A stretch of 64,000 nt of DNA from Proteocatella sp041738345 (GCA_041738345.1 JBGSPX010000047.1:1-64000), one strand, 5' to 3'. Counted from the stretch's first letter, positions 8,939-17,578 are shown. Program-made: numbers and translations. Notes: generated by a model from the letters alone, not told the origin.

Positions 8939-8957
8939 TCTATTTTTATTTCTATTT

Positions 8958-9536
8958 TTATAGATTTAAACTTAAAATCTTTCCATTTAAATACTGTCCT
9001 TCCTGCTTATCATGTGTACTTATGATAAGTGTTTTTTTTGCCAAATGATTCATTATGTAATCCATGCATTTTTGTTTAGTGTCAAAGTCAAGCCCTTTAA
9101 ATGGTTCATCCATTATAAATACATCGCCCCCATAGATAACGGCTCTTACTATTGCCACTCTTCGCTTCATTCCTCCGCTTAAATTCTTAATTTTAGTTTC
9201 TAGTTCCGATTCAAGTCCAACTTCTTTGAGATGTTCTTTTATATCTATATCTGTTTTGCTATTTAACACTAGCTTAAGGTTGTTTTTAACACTTAAATTT
9301 TCGCAAAGTCTATCCTCTTGAAATACTGCGGATAGTTTGGCTTTATCTAGTCCTGTTATTTTACCGCAGTTTGGAAATTCAAGTCCCATTAGCATTCTTA
9401 AAATTGTAGTTTTGCCAATTCCAGAAGCACCCATTAAAATTGTAATTTCACCTTTTTGTATATCTATATTCAAGTTTTCAAATATGATTTTTTGTTCAAA
9501 AGATTTACATATATTTTCAAGTTTTATAAATTCCAT
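8958..9536 (-). CDS. ABC transporter ATP-binding protein, NitT/TauT/SsuB type
   Basis: A compact 192-residue ATPase with Walker A GASGIGKTT (36-44), a Q-loop Gln73, signature LSGGMKRR (119-126), Walker B VFIMDEP (139-145) and switch His175. It is shorter than the usual ~250 residues of nitrate/sulfonate/taurine importers but has every motif. It lies three genes into an operon with a permease (five bases upstream) and a solute-binding lipoprotein, so it energises that importer at the inner face of the membrane. Substrate is not readable. The gene ends 20 bases from the T tract of a convergent riboswitch RNA, so read-through of that RNA would be antisense to it. Confidence 0.9.
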   Translation of the reverse strand: MEFIKLENICKSFEQKIIFENLNIDIQKGEITILMGASGIGKTTILRMLMGLEFPNCGKITGLDKAKLSAVFQEDRLCENLSVKNNLKLVLNSKTDIDIKEHLKEVGLESELETKIKNLSGGMKRRVAIVRAVIYGGDVFIMDEPFKGLDFDTKQKCMDYIMNHLAKKTLIISTHDKQEGQYLNGKILSLNL

Positions 9537-9541
9537 AGTTT

Positions 9542-10303
9542 CTACAACCTTTCTATACGATGACTTATACGTTCTATTAGTTTAATTATAACTTTTTCAT
9601 AGATTATACTTATAATTATCATAGCCGCCGTCCAAGCAAAAAGTGAGGTAGTATCTAAAAATATCTTAGCATTATATAGATTTTCCCCTATTGAATTTGA
9701 TGGAAGTCCTATCACTTCTGCCGCTATCCCCGATTTCCAACAAAACCCTATGCCTATGCTAATTCCTGAAACAAAAAATGGCATAACTGATGGAATATAT
9801 ATATAAAGCACTTTTTTTATATTACTTACTTTAAATATATCTGCCATTTCCAAAAGTTCTTCATCCATGGTTTCAAGACCTTTTAATACATTTGTATATA
9901 TTATTGGCACTACCATTAAGAAAGATATAAATACTGATATGTTTTTACTATTTATCCATACAAGTGCCAAAATTACAAAGGATACCACAGGTATCGCTTT
10001 TATTATCATCATAAGGGGTTCTATTAATATTTTTATTAGCTTGAAGCTGTATGCTAAAACCGAAATAATAATTCCTACTATACATGCTGAAATAAAACCT
10101 ATTGTAATTCTTGCAAGCGACCCCATTACTGCACTCCAGAATTGGGATTCAAAAAGCATAGTATATAGTTTTTCTATCACATTTACAGGTGATGGCAGAA
10201 GAATCACTTCTCCTACATATGTATGTGCAAACTGCCAAAGCGATAACCAGAAGATTATCGCTAAGAGTTTTGCTATTTTTATACTGAATCTATTTTCACT
10301 CAT
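9542..10303 (-). CDS. ABC transporter permease, NitT/TauT/SsuB type
   Basis: A 253-residue membrane protein with about six predicted helices, and the BPD_transp_1 coupling loop around EELLEMADIFKVS (near 148-160) that docks to the ATPase. The N-terminal arrangement WQFAHTYVGEVILLPSPVNV is typical of the SsuC/TauC/ThiX-like permeases. It sits between the binding protein (four-base gap) and the ATPase (five-base gap) in one operon and should form the transmembrane pore. Confidence 0.9.
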   Translation of the reverse strand: MSENRFSIKIAKLLAIIFWLSLWQFAHTYVGEVILLPSPVNVIEKLYTMLFESQFWSAVMGSLARITIGFISACIVGIIISVLAYSFKLIKILIEPLMMIIKAIPVVSFVILALVWINSKNISVFISFLMVVPIIYTNVLKGLETMDEELLEMADIFKVSNIKKVLYIYIPSVMPFFVSGISIGIGFCWKSGIAAEVIGLPSNSIGENLYNAKIFLDTTSLFAWTAAMIIISIIYEKVIIKLIERISHRIERL

Positions 10304-10307
10304 AATA

Positions 10308-11291
10308 TTATCCTAAATAATAAAAGTCTTCTAATGGAAGCTTACCACCAATAGCTTTTGGATTTTGTTCAAATAAAACTTTTAGATATGCTTCTAAGTT
10401 AGTTTTTAGGTCTTCTTTTTCGATAAAGGTTATATTACAATTTGGTATAGCTTGTTTGGCAACTGCTTCTGGCACTATTTCATATTTACCTACAAGTTTT
10501 GCCGCTTCTTCTACATTAGTATTTACAAATTCTGTAGACGCTTTGTATTCTTGCATAAATAATTTAAAGGCATCCTCATTATTTTCTAAGAAGGCTTTAT
10601 TCACTATAATTACCCCTGTAACAAGTTTTTCGCCATTTAGTTTTTCCCATTCCTGCCCAAAATCAACTGCGGTTCTAAGCTTATCATTTTTAGCTTTTGC
10701 CACGGTTACAAATGGTTCTGGAAGTACAGCTATTACATTTTTATCACCTGCGGCTGAAAGCATTGCTGCTACTTCTGTAGCTTCAGATTTATACTCTATT
10801 GTTAGATCTTTTTGAGCATCTATTTTATTTTGTGATAAAAGATAGTTTAGTGCATATTCCGGTGTAGTACCTTTTCCTGTTGAATAAATAGTTTTTCCTT
10901 TTAAATCTTGTATTGAATTTATTTCATTTCCCGTTTCTACTACATAAAGTACACCAAGCGTATTTATCGCCGCTACGGAAACTTTTCCCTCGGTTTTGTT
11001 GTATAATGCTGAAGCTAAATTTGCAGGAACTGCGGCTATATCAAGATTTCCTTTAGTTATATTCGCTACAATTTCATCTGCGGTAGCTGACATATAAAAA
11101 TCATATGGATTAAGCGTTTTTTTATCTTCATTGTCTTGCATAAGCTTCACCATGCCCATACCCGTAGGCCCTTTTAACATAGAAACTCTTATTGGCTCTG
11201 TCGCAGCTTTAAGTTCTTCTTTTTGAGCGCTGCATCCTGAAATCGCAAAAACAAGTGTTAACGTAAGTAATATTGAAATTAATTTTTTCAT
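10308..11291 (-). CDS. ABC solute-binding lipoprotein, NMT1/THI5-like or NitT/TauT type
   Basis: A 327-residue lipoprotein: a hydrophobic signal with lipobox AISGC places the acylated Cys at residue 20, followed by a periplasmic-binding fold with the NMT1-like opening (VSMLKGPTGMGMVKLM). It would capture the substrate outside the membrane for the permease and ATPase that follow. NMT1-like proteins bind pyrimidine precursors, nitrate, sulfonates or other small organics; no thiamine-pyrophosphate riboswitch is visible upstream, so a thiamine role is not supported. The start is the ATG five bases after a GGAGGG box; an upstream in-frame ATG seven codons earlier has none. A TATAAT lies about 80 bases upstream of this start on the minus strand. 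Confidence 0.88.
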   Translation of the reverse strand: MKKLISILLTLTLVFAISGCSAQKEELKAATEPIRVSMLKGPTGMGMVKLMQDNEDKKTLNPYDFYMSATADEIVANITKGNLDIAAVPANLASALYNKTEGKVSVAAINTLGVLYVVETGNEINSIQDLKGKTIYSTGKGTTPEYALNYLLSQNKIDAQKDLTIEYKSEATEVAAMLSAAGDKNVIAVLPEPFVTVAKAKNDKLRTAVDFGQEWEKLNGEKLVTGVIIVNKAFLENNEDAFKLFMQEYKASTEFVNTNVEEAAKLVGKYEIVPEAVAKQAIPNCNITFIEKEDLKTNLEAYLKVLFEQNPKAIGGKLPLEDFYYLG

Positions 11292-11425
11292 ATTCCCTCC
11301 TAAGGTTGCCATTTAATTTAAGTTAATATTTTCCTTAATATTTATTTCTATATTTTTAATTATTATACAACATTTTTAAAAGATTTGATATTCTAAATAA
11401 AATTAAATTACTTGCCACGTTATTG

Positions 11426-12817
11426 TTATATAATATTCTCTCTAATAATTTTCAATCCTTTTTCTAAATGTTCCATCGAATTGACTGTAGAAAACGAAAT
11501 TCGAATAAATTGTTCATTTGACTTTGAACCACAAAGAAATCTATCTGAACAAAAAGCACGAACTCTGTTTCTCAAAAGATTTTCTTCTAATTTTATCCCG
11601 TTACAATTTTCTGAAAGAGGTAACCAACGAAAAAAAGATAGTGTATTATTTGTACGCGGAGCATATTCAAAGTATTTATAATAAAGTTCATTCGCTTGAA
11701 GCGCAAGATTTTTCTTTAAATTTACAATCATTTCAGCTTTTCCAGAATTAATTAGCTCTGTAATAATTTCAACATTTAAAGAAGACGTTTTAACATTAAT
11801 ATTAAAAATAGCCTTATTTATTTTATCTTTAAAGTTCTCTCCAAATACCATATAAGCCACTCTTAATCCTGAACAAATAGATTTTGTAGTTCCACATATA
11901 TAAACTGTTTGTTCTGGTACTAGAGAAAACATTGGTTGCTTATAATCTTCTACTATTCCCGCAGCCAAAAATGCATACATATCGTCTTCAATAAGGATTA
12001 GATTCCATTTTCGTATAATTTGAGCTAATTCATTTTTTCTTCTATTTGAAATCATTTGAGTTGTAGGATTCGAACAAGATGGCATCAAAAATAATCCATG
12101 TATCTTATTTAGACGACATTGATTATCTAGTTCATCAGTGCACATACCTTCTAAATCCCCTCTAATAGGTACTAGATGGATATGATAAAGTTGAGCCAAC
12201 TCTATAAAATTTGTATATGTAAAAAAATCAACTGCAATACGATTACCTGGTGTAAAAAGGGCAAACAGTGCAATTGCCAAAGCATTTTGTGTACCAGAAA
12301 CTATTGATACTTGTTCTGGTGTCGCTTTTATTCCAAATTTTTTCATCCAACTTATACCAGCAATTTTATGATGAAATATACCTGTAGGATCATTATAATT
12401 TAACAAAAATTCCAAGTAATGCTTATCCATTACATTTCTAATAGAATCTAACGTCAAATGATTGCACTGCTCAAAAGATGCAATTATACCAAGATCGATA
12501 CAATCAACCGAAATTTTATCTTTCGATATTGTAATATAACGTGCCGCATTTTGAGATACAAATGTACCACTACCAATTTTAGCATAAATTAGACCTTTTA
12601 ATTCACATATTCTATATGCTCTTGTTACTGTAGTAAAATTTATATCTAAAAAATCTGCCAATTCTCTCTGTGGTGGCAGTTTTGTCCCTGGTTTTAAAAA
12701 TCCATCTGCAATATTTTCTTCTAATAAATTTGCTAATGATCTATAAATAGGCCTTTTCAATTTATCTCGTTCAGGCTTCCAGGTCATCGGATAATTATCA
12801 AATGGATTTATTGGCAT
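11426..12817 (-). CDS. MocR-family regulator (GntR helix-turn-helix fused to PLP aminotransferase fold)
   Basis: A 463-residue fusion. Residues ~25-90 form a GntR winged helix (PGTKLPPQRELADFL then TTVTRAYRICELKGL). Residues ~110-463 have the fold-type I aminotransferase: GTQNAL (175-180), SNPTTQ (249-254), EDD (277-279) and the Schiff-base lysine Lys312 in GTTKSICSGLR. Such proteins are usually transcription regulators that sense PLP or a PLP adduct rather than enzymes. It is divergent from an HD-domain gene, and a 17-bp palindrome lies 21 bases upstream of its own start with an identical copy near a nitroreductase gene, which suggests autoregulation and a small regulon. The regulated pathway is unknown. 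Confidence 0.9.
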   Translation of the reverse strand: MPINPFDNYPMTWKPERDKLKRPIYRSLANLLEENIADGFLKPGTKLPPQRELADFLDINFTTVTRAYRICELKGLIYAKIGSGTFVSQNAARYITISKDKISVDCIDLGIIASFEQCNHLTLDSIRNVMDKHYLEFLLNYNDPTGIFHHKIAGISWMKKFGIKATPEQVSIVSGTQNALAIALFALFTPGNRIAVDFFTYTNFIELAQLYHIHLVPIRGDLEGMCTDELDNQCRLNKIHGLFLMPSCSNPTTQMISNRRKNELAQIIRKWNLILIEDDMYAFLAAGIVEDYKQPMFSLVPEQTVYICGTTKSICSGLRVAYMVFGENFKDKINKAIFNINVKTSSLNVEIITELINSGKAEMIVNLKKNLALQANELYYKYFEYAPRTNNTLSFFRWLPLSENCNGIKLEENLLRNRVRAFCSDRFLCGSKSNEQFIRISFSTVNSMEHLEKGLKIIRENII

Positions 12818-12837
12818 TCAAAATTCCTCCTCTTTTT

Positions 12838-12871
12838 ATTGTATTACATACAATTTTACCATGGATTGTAT
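12838..12871. promoter_or_regulatory. Candidate MocR operator 1
   Basis: ATTGTATTACATACAAT (12838-12854) is a perfect palindrome with a 3-base centre, followed by a further half-site ATTGTAT at 12865-12871. It lies between the divergent mocR-type and HD-domain genes, and the same 17-mer recurs upstream of the nitroreductase gene. Confidence 0.65.
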
Positions 12872-12945
12872 CTATATGCTATGATAAAATAAAAAATGTA
12901 ATCTACTTCGAAATTTGATTTTAAAAAAAGGAGGTGAAAAACAAA

Positions 12946-13518
12946 ATGATTCCAAATATTCTAGAAGCTGAAATATTACTAAATAAATATGTAAAGAATG
13001 ATTCACTCCTTAATCATAGTAAAATTGTATCTGGTATATTAGGTTATTTTTCAAGTAAATATGCTATCCAGGAAAAAGAATATTGGGTAGTTGTTGGACT
13101 TTTGCATGATATTGATTTCGAATTGTATCCTAATCAACATTGTCAAAAATGTGTTGAAATTTTAGAAAAACATGACATAGATAAAATGATAATACAATCA
13201 ATAATAACTCATGGATATGGAAGACTTGATTATGTAAAAGAAGCTCCAACAAGCCTACTAGAAAAATTTTTATTTGCAACAGATGAACTATCAGGATTAA
13301 TTACCGCATGTGCATTAATTCGCCCTTCTAAAAGCGTTAATGACTTGGATTTAAAGTCGGTTTTAAAAAAATATAAAACAACTAACTTTGCTACTGGTAT
13401 AAACCGAAAAAATATTGAGACTGGTGCTATATTACTTGATATTCCATTGGAAGAATTAATACAAGATACGCTTAATGCGATGAAATCTTTTCCACATGCA
13501 TTTAACTTAAATATATGA
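12946..13518 (+). CDS. HD-domain hydrolase (COG2316-like)
   Basis: A 190-residue HD-superfamily protein. His24, the HD pair at 54-55 in GLLHDIDFE, His89 in IITHGYG and Asp122-region ATDELSG form the expected metal-binding set. Relatives are annotated as predicted phosphohydrolases of unknown substrate. The ATG used is 11 bases after AAGGAGGTG; the GTG within that box is a weaker choice. It is divergent from the MocR-type gene with a shared palindromic operator region between them, and a strong terminator follows, so it is a single-gene transcript. Confidence 0.8.
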   Translation: MIPNILEAEILLNKYVKNDSLLNHSKIVSGILGYFSSKYAIQEKEYWVVVGLLHDIDFELYPNQHCQKCVEILEKHDIDKMIIQSIITHGYGRLDYVKEAPTSLLEKFLFATDELSGLITACALIRPSKSVNDLDLKSVLKKYKTTNFATGINRKNIETGAILLDIPLEELIQDTLNAMKSFPHAFNLNI

Positions 13519-13520
13519 GA

Positions 13521-13571
13521 TGCTCATCCTAAAAATAACATCACTGTATATTTTTAGGATGAGCATTTTTT
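13521..13571 (+). terminator. Terminator after the HD-domain gene
   Basis: A perfect 17-bp stem (13521-13537 with 13549-13565) is followed by TTTTTT on the plus strand. It lies between convergent genes; the nitroreductase stop codon falls just past it, so it may serve both directions. Confidence 0.85.
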
Positions 13572-14142
13572 ATATAATTATATCTTCAAGCTTTCTTTTA
13601 GGAACATGATGATTTCCATTTTCATCCACCCAGTACTTTATATCATTACTAATTTCTAAATCTTCTAAAATTATTTTTTGCTTTGGTTTTCCAAGAGCTA
13701 TAACGAGTTGAATTTCATAATTTTCCGAAATATTAATTACATTTCTTATCCCGTCTTTATTAATTGAAGCTATTATACAACCTCCATACTCTCGTTCTAC
13801 TGCCCCAAGTAAAATACTTTGGCAAGCTATTCCCATATCAATTTGCATTGTTGGCGAATTAATAAGGGTTTTATCTCTTAAAATAATAATATATGCTGAT
13901 GGTCGTTCTCCTTCTTCTGGCCCATTCCAATCCTTCAAATAACCCGCCCACTTAAGATTTGGAAAAATTAAATTTCCTATTTCTTTTTCAGAAATTAAGG
14001 CAAATTTGAAAGGTTGCAAATTTAAACCTGATGGCGAAAATCTAGCAAGATTAACCAGTTCCTTCAAAACTCCTTCACTTATTCTTTCATCTTCTTGAAA
14101 CTTCCTATAGCTTCTATTTCTAAGAATTAAATTTTCTAACAT
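13570..14142 (-). CDS. Nitroreductase-family FMN oxidoreductase
   Basis: A 190-residue nitroreductase-fold protein. The N-terminal RNRSYRKF motif and ARFSPSGLNLQPFKF (33-47) are the conserved FMN phosphate-binding and dimer segments, and GAVEREYGGCIIASI matches the second conserved block. Such enzymes are cytoplasmic FMN dimers reducing nitro compounds, quinones or cofactors with NAD(P)H; the true substrate is unknown. A GGAGGG box sits before the ATG. A 33-bp perfect palindrome, containing the same 17-mer as in front of the MocR-type gene, lies about 110 bases upstream and implies MocR control. Confidence 0.85.
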   Translation of the reverse strand: MLENLILRNRSYRKFQEDERISEGVLKELVNLARFSPSGLNLQPFKFALISEKEIGNLIFPNLKWAGYLKDWNGPEEGERPSAYIIILRDKTLINSPTMQIDMGIACQSILLGAVEREYGGCIIASINKDGIRNVINISENYEIQLVIALGKPKQKIILEDLEISNDIKYWVDENGNHHVPKRKLEDIII

Positions 14143-14251
14143 ATTCTTCCCTCCATATATAATCTTATTAACTTTGCCAATAAATATTTTTTAAGTTGTC
14201 TACAAATCTTACTTTTATTTAAAATTCTATCACTGTTTTTATATACCGTAA

Positions 14252-14284
14252 ATATTAATATTGTATTACATACAATATTAATAT
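14252..14284. promoter_or_regulatory. Candidate MocR operator 2 (33-bp perfect palindrome)
   Basis: Two 15-base arms (ATATTAATATTGTAT and its exact complement) flank a TAC centre. The inner 17 bases are identical to operator 1. It lies between the divergent nitroreductase and HAD-phosphatase genes, with the rest of that 276-base spacer featureless and AT-rich. Confidence 0.65.
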
Positions 14285-14418
14285 AAAAATACTAACAATT
14301 AAATCGCCTAACGTTTAAACCAAAATAATATTTTTTTACAACAACAAATTGACACTGCAATTATTATGTTATATCATTGAAATTGAGTGATTTTTTTAAG
14401 TATAAGGAGAAATTTTAA

Positions 14419-15087
14419 ATGAAAAAACTAGCTATATTTGACCTTGATGGTACCCTGATTTCATCTTTGGATGATTTGACCATTTGTATAAATGAAGCCC
14501 TTAGCTATTTTAACCTTCCTAGCATTTCAAAGCTTCAGTGCAAAAATGCAATTGGGGATGGTGCAAAAATGCTTATGAAAAGGACTTTAAAGCTTGTAAA
14601 TTATGAGCCTAAGGACGAAAATGAGTTTGAAACTATATTAACAAAATACAATTCAATATATGGTGATTCTAAAAAGCCAAATACTAAGCCCTTTGACGGC
14701 ATAATAGATATGCTTAAGGAACTGAAAATACTAGACTATACTATTGGTGTAGTCTCTAATAAACCCCATCAGTTTACGGTAGAGATATCTAAAAATTTAT
14801 TTGGAGATTATTTAGATTTTGCTTATGGACAAAAAGATAATTTTCCTAAAAAACCTGACCCATATCTTGTAGATTTAGTTATAAAAGAACAGGGCTTTGA
14901 TAAAAACGATGCTGTTTATATAGGGGATTCTGATATTGATGTTATAACTGCTAAAAATGCTGACATTACATCTATTGCTGTAAGTTGGGGATATCGTTCA
15001 AAAGAGCTTCTTATAGACAATGCTCCTGATTATCTAGCGGATTCTGTATCTGAGCTTACTGATATTTTTAAAACACTTTCAAAATAA
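14419..15087 (+). CDS. HAD-superfamily phosphatase, phosphoglycolate phosphatase-like
   Basis: A 222-residue HAD hydrolase with motif I FDLDGTLI (nucleophile Asp8 and acid/base Asp10), motif II VVSNKP near 115, and motif IV YIGDSDIDV near 173. The helical cap between motifs I and II is of the C1 type seen in phosphoglycolate phosphatase and pyrophosphatase PpaX. The actual substrate cannot be decided. AAGGAG precedes the ATG. It is followed 50 bases later by the YitT gene on the same strand and may share its transcript. Confidence 0.87.
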   Translation: MKKLAIFDLDGTLISSLDDLTICINEALSYFNLPSISKLQCKNAIGDGAKMLMKRTLKLVNYEPKDENEFETILTKYNSIYGDSKKPNTKPFDGIIDMLKELKILDYTIGVVSNKPHQFTVEISKNLFGDYLDFAYGQKDNFPKKPDPYLVDLVIKEQGFDKNDAVYIGDSDIDVITAKNADITSIAVSWGYRSKELLIDNAPDYLADSVSELTDIFKTLSK

Positions 15088-15137
15088 CACTTAATAAACT
15101 GCTGAATTTAAAAATTATATAAACCATGAGGTGAATT

Positions 15138-16001
15138 ATGACAAAAATATTGCGTTCAAATTTAAAAAATATCCTGTTGATCCTTTTAGGAAATACTATA
15201 TACGCCCTTGCCGTAGTAATGTTTATCCTTCCAAGTAATCTTATAACCGGTGGAACTACAGGGCTTGCCTTGTTATTTCATAATACTATGGGTATCCCTA
15301 TTAATATATTTATTTCTGTATTCAATATATGTATGTTTGGACTCGGAGCACTCGTACTTGGGAGAAAATTTATACTGACTACACTTATAAGTACATTTTA
15401 CTTTCCATTTATGCTTACAGTGCTTCAAAAATTTCCAATTCTTCAAACGCTTACTACTGACTACATGCTTTCTGCGATATATGCGGGTGTGATGATTGGA
15501 CTTAGTTTAGGTATTGTTATAAAAGCCGGAGCTTCTACTGGTGGTATGGATATTCCACCTCTTGTAATAAATAAAAAACTTGGAATTCCAGTATCAGTAA
15601 CTATGTATGTCTTTGACTTTTCTATTCTTATGTCTCAAATGCTGTTTGCAAATAAAGAACAAGTGCTGTATGGTATTATTTTAGTACTTATATATACTAC
15701 TGTACTAGATAAAGTACTTATGTTTGGAGAATCAAAAACTCAAGTCAAAATAATTAGTGAGAAATATTATGAAATAAATAGTGCTATACTAGAAAACTTA
15801 GATAGAGGTTCTACGCTTCTTCAGGCGGAGACCGGATATAAAAAAGTTGAGCAAAAAATGGTGCTTACTGTAGTTTCAAACAGAGAGCTTTCAAAACTAA
15901 ATACCCTTGTAACTGACATTGACCCTCATGCCTTTATGATTATAAATAAAATAAGTGAAGTAAAAGGTAGAGGTTTTAGTTTGGAAAAACTTCATATTTA
16001 A
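15138..16001 (+). CDS. YitT-family membrane protein (DUF161 and DUF2179)
   Basis: A 287-residue protein with about six hydrophobic helices in the first ~195 residues, including the family segment PSNLITGGTTGLALLFHNT and the second glycine-rich repeat KAGASTGGMDIPPL, then a soluble C-terminal DUF2179 domain (~205-287) with FMIINKISEVKGRGF. Family members are abundant in Firmicutes inner membranes and are of unknown transport or sensing function. It follows the HAD phosphatase on the same strand. No hairpin terminator follows at once, and the inverted-repeat element begins 40 bases past the stop. Confidence 0.85.
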   Translation: MTKILRSNLKNILLILLGNTIYALAVVMFILPSNLITGGTTGLALLFHNTMGIPINIFISVFNICMFGLGALVLGRKFILTTLISTFYFPFMLTVLQKFPILQTLTTDYMLSAIYAGVMIGLSLGIVIKAGASTGGMDIPPLVINKKLGIPVSVTMYVFDFSILMSQMLFANKEQVLYGIILVLIYTTVLDKVLMFGESKTQVKIISEKYYEINSAILENLDRGSTLLQAETGYKKVEQKMVLTVVSNRELSKLNTLVTDIDPHAFMIINKISEVKGRGFSLEKLHI

Positions 16002-16040
16002 TACAAAAAAATAAACCATTATAAATATATAACAGTTCAT

Positions 16041-16290
16041 AGTTATATTTGAAATTGTAGGTATATATTTCCCCTCATTAGGGCTTCGTCTAGATATTCT
16101 ATAGAATTATCTAGACTGCAGAATTCATTCAGGGAAATATATGCACTACAATTTATTTATGCTTTTGATTATTATTGATACTTTATAAAATATTTTTTCT
16201 AGAAAAGTTAAATATACTTAAAATTTAATCATCTCACTATTCATTACACATATTAAATGAGGGAAAATATATTACCACAATTTCAACTAT
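16041..16290. repeat. MITE-like inverted-repeat element with nested hairpins
   Basis: The 345-base spacer between the YitT and cupin genes holds no open frame of note. Its ends, 16041-16078 and 16257-16290, are imperfect inverted repeats of about 35 bases (core GAAATTGTAGGTATATATTT, closing at CCCTCAT). A third copy in the same orientation as the right end is at 16132-16154, so 16052-16073 and 16132-16154 fold into a 22-bp stem, within which 16088-16116 forms a second near-perfect palindromic hairpin. Size, terminal repeats and lack of coding are those of a miniature transposable element; a structured RNA is the alternative. No target duplication was made out. Confidence 0.5.
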
Positions 16291-16346
16291 ATATATTTAT
16301 ATATTAATATCCTCATAAGAGTATTAGATTCTTAATTTTTTTATCT

Positions 16347-16853
16347 TTAAGTTAATTTCAAAATAACTTCTTTATGTTCTGGATACATTTCTAATAATTC
16401 TTCTTGAGAAAATAGCTCAAAATCTTCGAATACAAATCCAAAAGAAACCATACATCCTACAAGTGAATAGTCATCTTTTTTAGGATTTTCTATAGCTGAG
16501 CCAAATATAGTTCCTGCGGATACTAAAATTTGTGGAAGTTCTCCTTTTTCAAAATCTAAGCCCAGTTTATGCACTGTAAGTTTTCCTTCTTTTGAAATCA
16601 CATATACTGAAAGTGGACAACCATCGTGATAATACCACATTTCATCTGATTTTAGACGATGGAATTTTGAAACTTCATTTTCGGTAAGCATAAAGTAAAT
16701 GCTCGTTGCTAAGCTTCTTTTGCCCTCAAACTCTACATCTAGTTCTGAATCAGTTATATGTTGTGGATTCACATAGTTTTCTTTGTAATATCCGCCTTCT
16801 GGATGCTTGTTCATATCTAAATTAGTTTCCCAATATTTGTAATTTCTTTTCAT
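16347..16853 (-). CDS. Cupin-fold DUF985 protein
   Basis: A 168-residue protein of the DUF985 (cupin_5) family: HPEGGYYKENY (17-27), SIYFMLTENEVSKFHRL and DEMWYYHDGCPLSVYVI followed by GCMVSFGFVFEDFEL are the conserved blocks of its single beta-barrel. The His, Glu and Tyr residues could line a metal or ligand pocket, but the family has no agreed reaction. It stands alone, between the inverted-repeat element and the terminator of the V-ATPase operon, and starts at an ATG with an AAGGAG box. Confidence 0.85.
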   Translation of the reverse strand: MKRNYKYWETNLDMNKHPEGGYYKENYVNPQHITDSELDVEFEGKRSLATSIYFMLTENEVSKFHRLKSDEMWYYHDGCPLSVYVISKEGKLTVHKLGLDFEKGELPQILVSAGTIFGSAIENPKKDDYSLVGCMVSFGFVFEDFELFSQEELLEMYPEHKEVILKLT

Positions 16854-16872
16854 AAAAACTCCTTACTCAATA

Positions 16873-16922
16873 AAAAATATATGCTACAATTAAATAATTT
16901 TCTTATTGTAACATATATTTTT
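16873..16922 (-). terminator. Terminator of the V-ATPase operon
   Basis: Segments 16873-16890 and 16905-16922 pair over 18 positions with one mismatch, 19 bases past the ntpD stop on the minus strand, and a run of T follows in that direction. The stem sequence resembles part of the inverted-repeat element 600 bases away. Confidence 0.6.
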
Positions 16923-16940
16923 AGTTTTTGTAAAATTTTT

Positions 16941-17564
16941 CTATTTTTCTTGTTTTTTATGTTTTACTTTTTTCAGTCTAAAAAAGTCTTCACGTTCTTT
17001 TTCTTCTAATACTTCGGAAATATATTTTACCGCTTCTTCATACCTTGGAATCTGAATTTTTTCAAGTGCATTTGCTCTTTTTACGGTTTTCTTGATTTCG
17101 AGTGAAATTTTATATACCGCATTTTCGATTTCAGCTAATTCATATATAAGATACTTTAAGTCTTCTAAAGTATTTACAGCATTATCAAGTGCAGAATTGG
17201 TTCTAAAAAAACTATAGTTTGGATTTCTATTTTTATCCCTATCATAAACTACCATCGGGATTTCTACGCCCATTACACTTCGATACAGAATTTTAAATTC
17301 TTCTTGTTTTGGGATAGAAAGTGCCACATCTGATACATTGTTTACACCAAGAGTTATATTTGCCACTTGAAGTGTATCATATGCATTTTCAAACTGAGTT
17401 TTTACTTTCTTTTGTATTACATTAGCTCGTTCTACAAGGCTCATCGCTTCTCTTATCAAGACTGTACGTTTTTTGTCTAAGAGGGAATATCCCCCTCTAG
17501 AAAATTGAAGGTTTTCCTTAGCTTTTATAAGGTTGGCTTTTGTAGGAGTAAATTGATTTTCCAT
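16941..17564 (-). CDS. ntpD: V-type ATPase subunit D
   Basis: A 207-residue coiled-coil protein with the subunit D opening FTPTKANLIKAKENLQFSRG, GYSLLDKKRTVLI, and the C-terminal RANALEKIQIPRYEEAVKYI. It is the central rotor shaft running through the A3B3 head. It is the last gene of the operon, 14 bases after ntpB, with AAGGAGG before its ATG, and a terminator hairpin follows. Confidence 0.95.
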   Translation of the reverse strand: MENQFTPTKANLIKAKENLQFSRGGYSLLDKKRTVLIREAMSLVERANVIQKKVKTQFENAYDTLQVANITLGVNNVSDVALSIPKQEEFKILYRSVMGVEIPMVVYDRDKNRNPNYSFFRTNSALDNAVNTLEDLKYLIYELAEIENAVYKISLEIKKTVKRANALEKIQIPRYEEAVKYISEVLEEKEREDFFRLKKVKHKKQEK

Positions 17565-17578
17565 AAAATCCTCCTTAC

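Noticed and set aside
11292..11400. Thiamine-pyrophosphate riboswitch before the NMT1-like binding protein
   Set aside because: The conserved CTGAGA and ACCTGA-type segments are not present in this short spacer.
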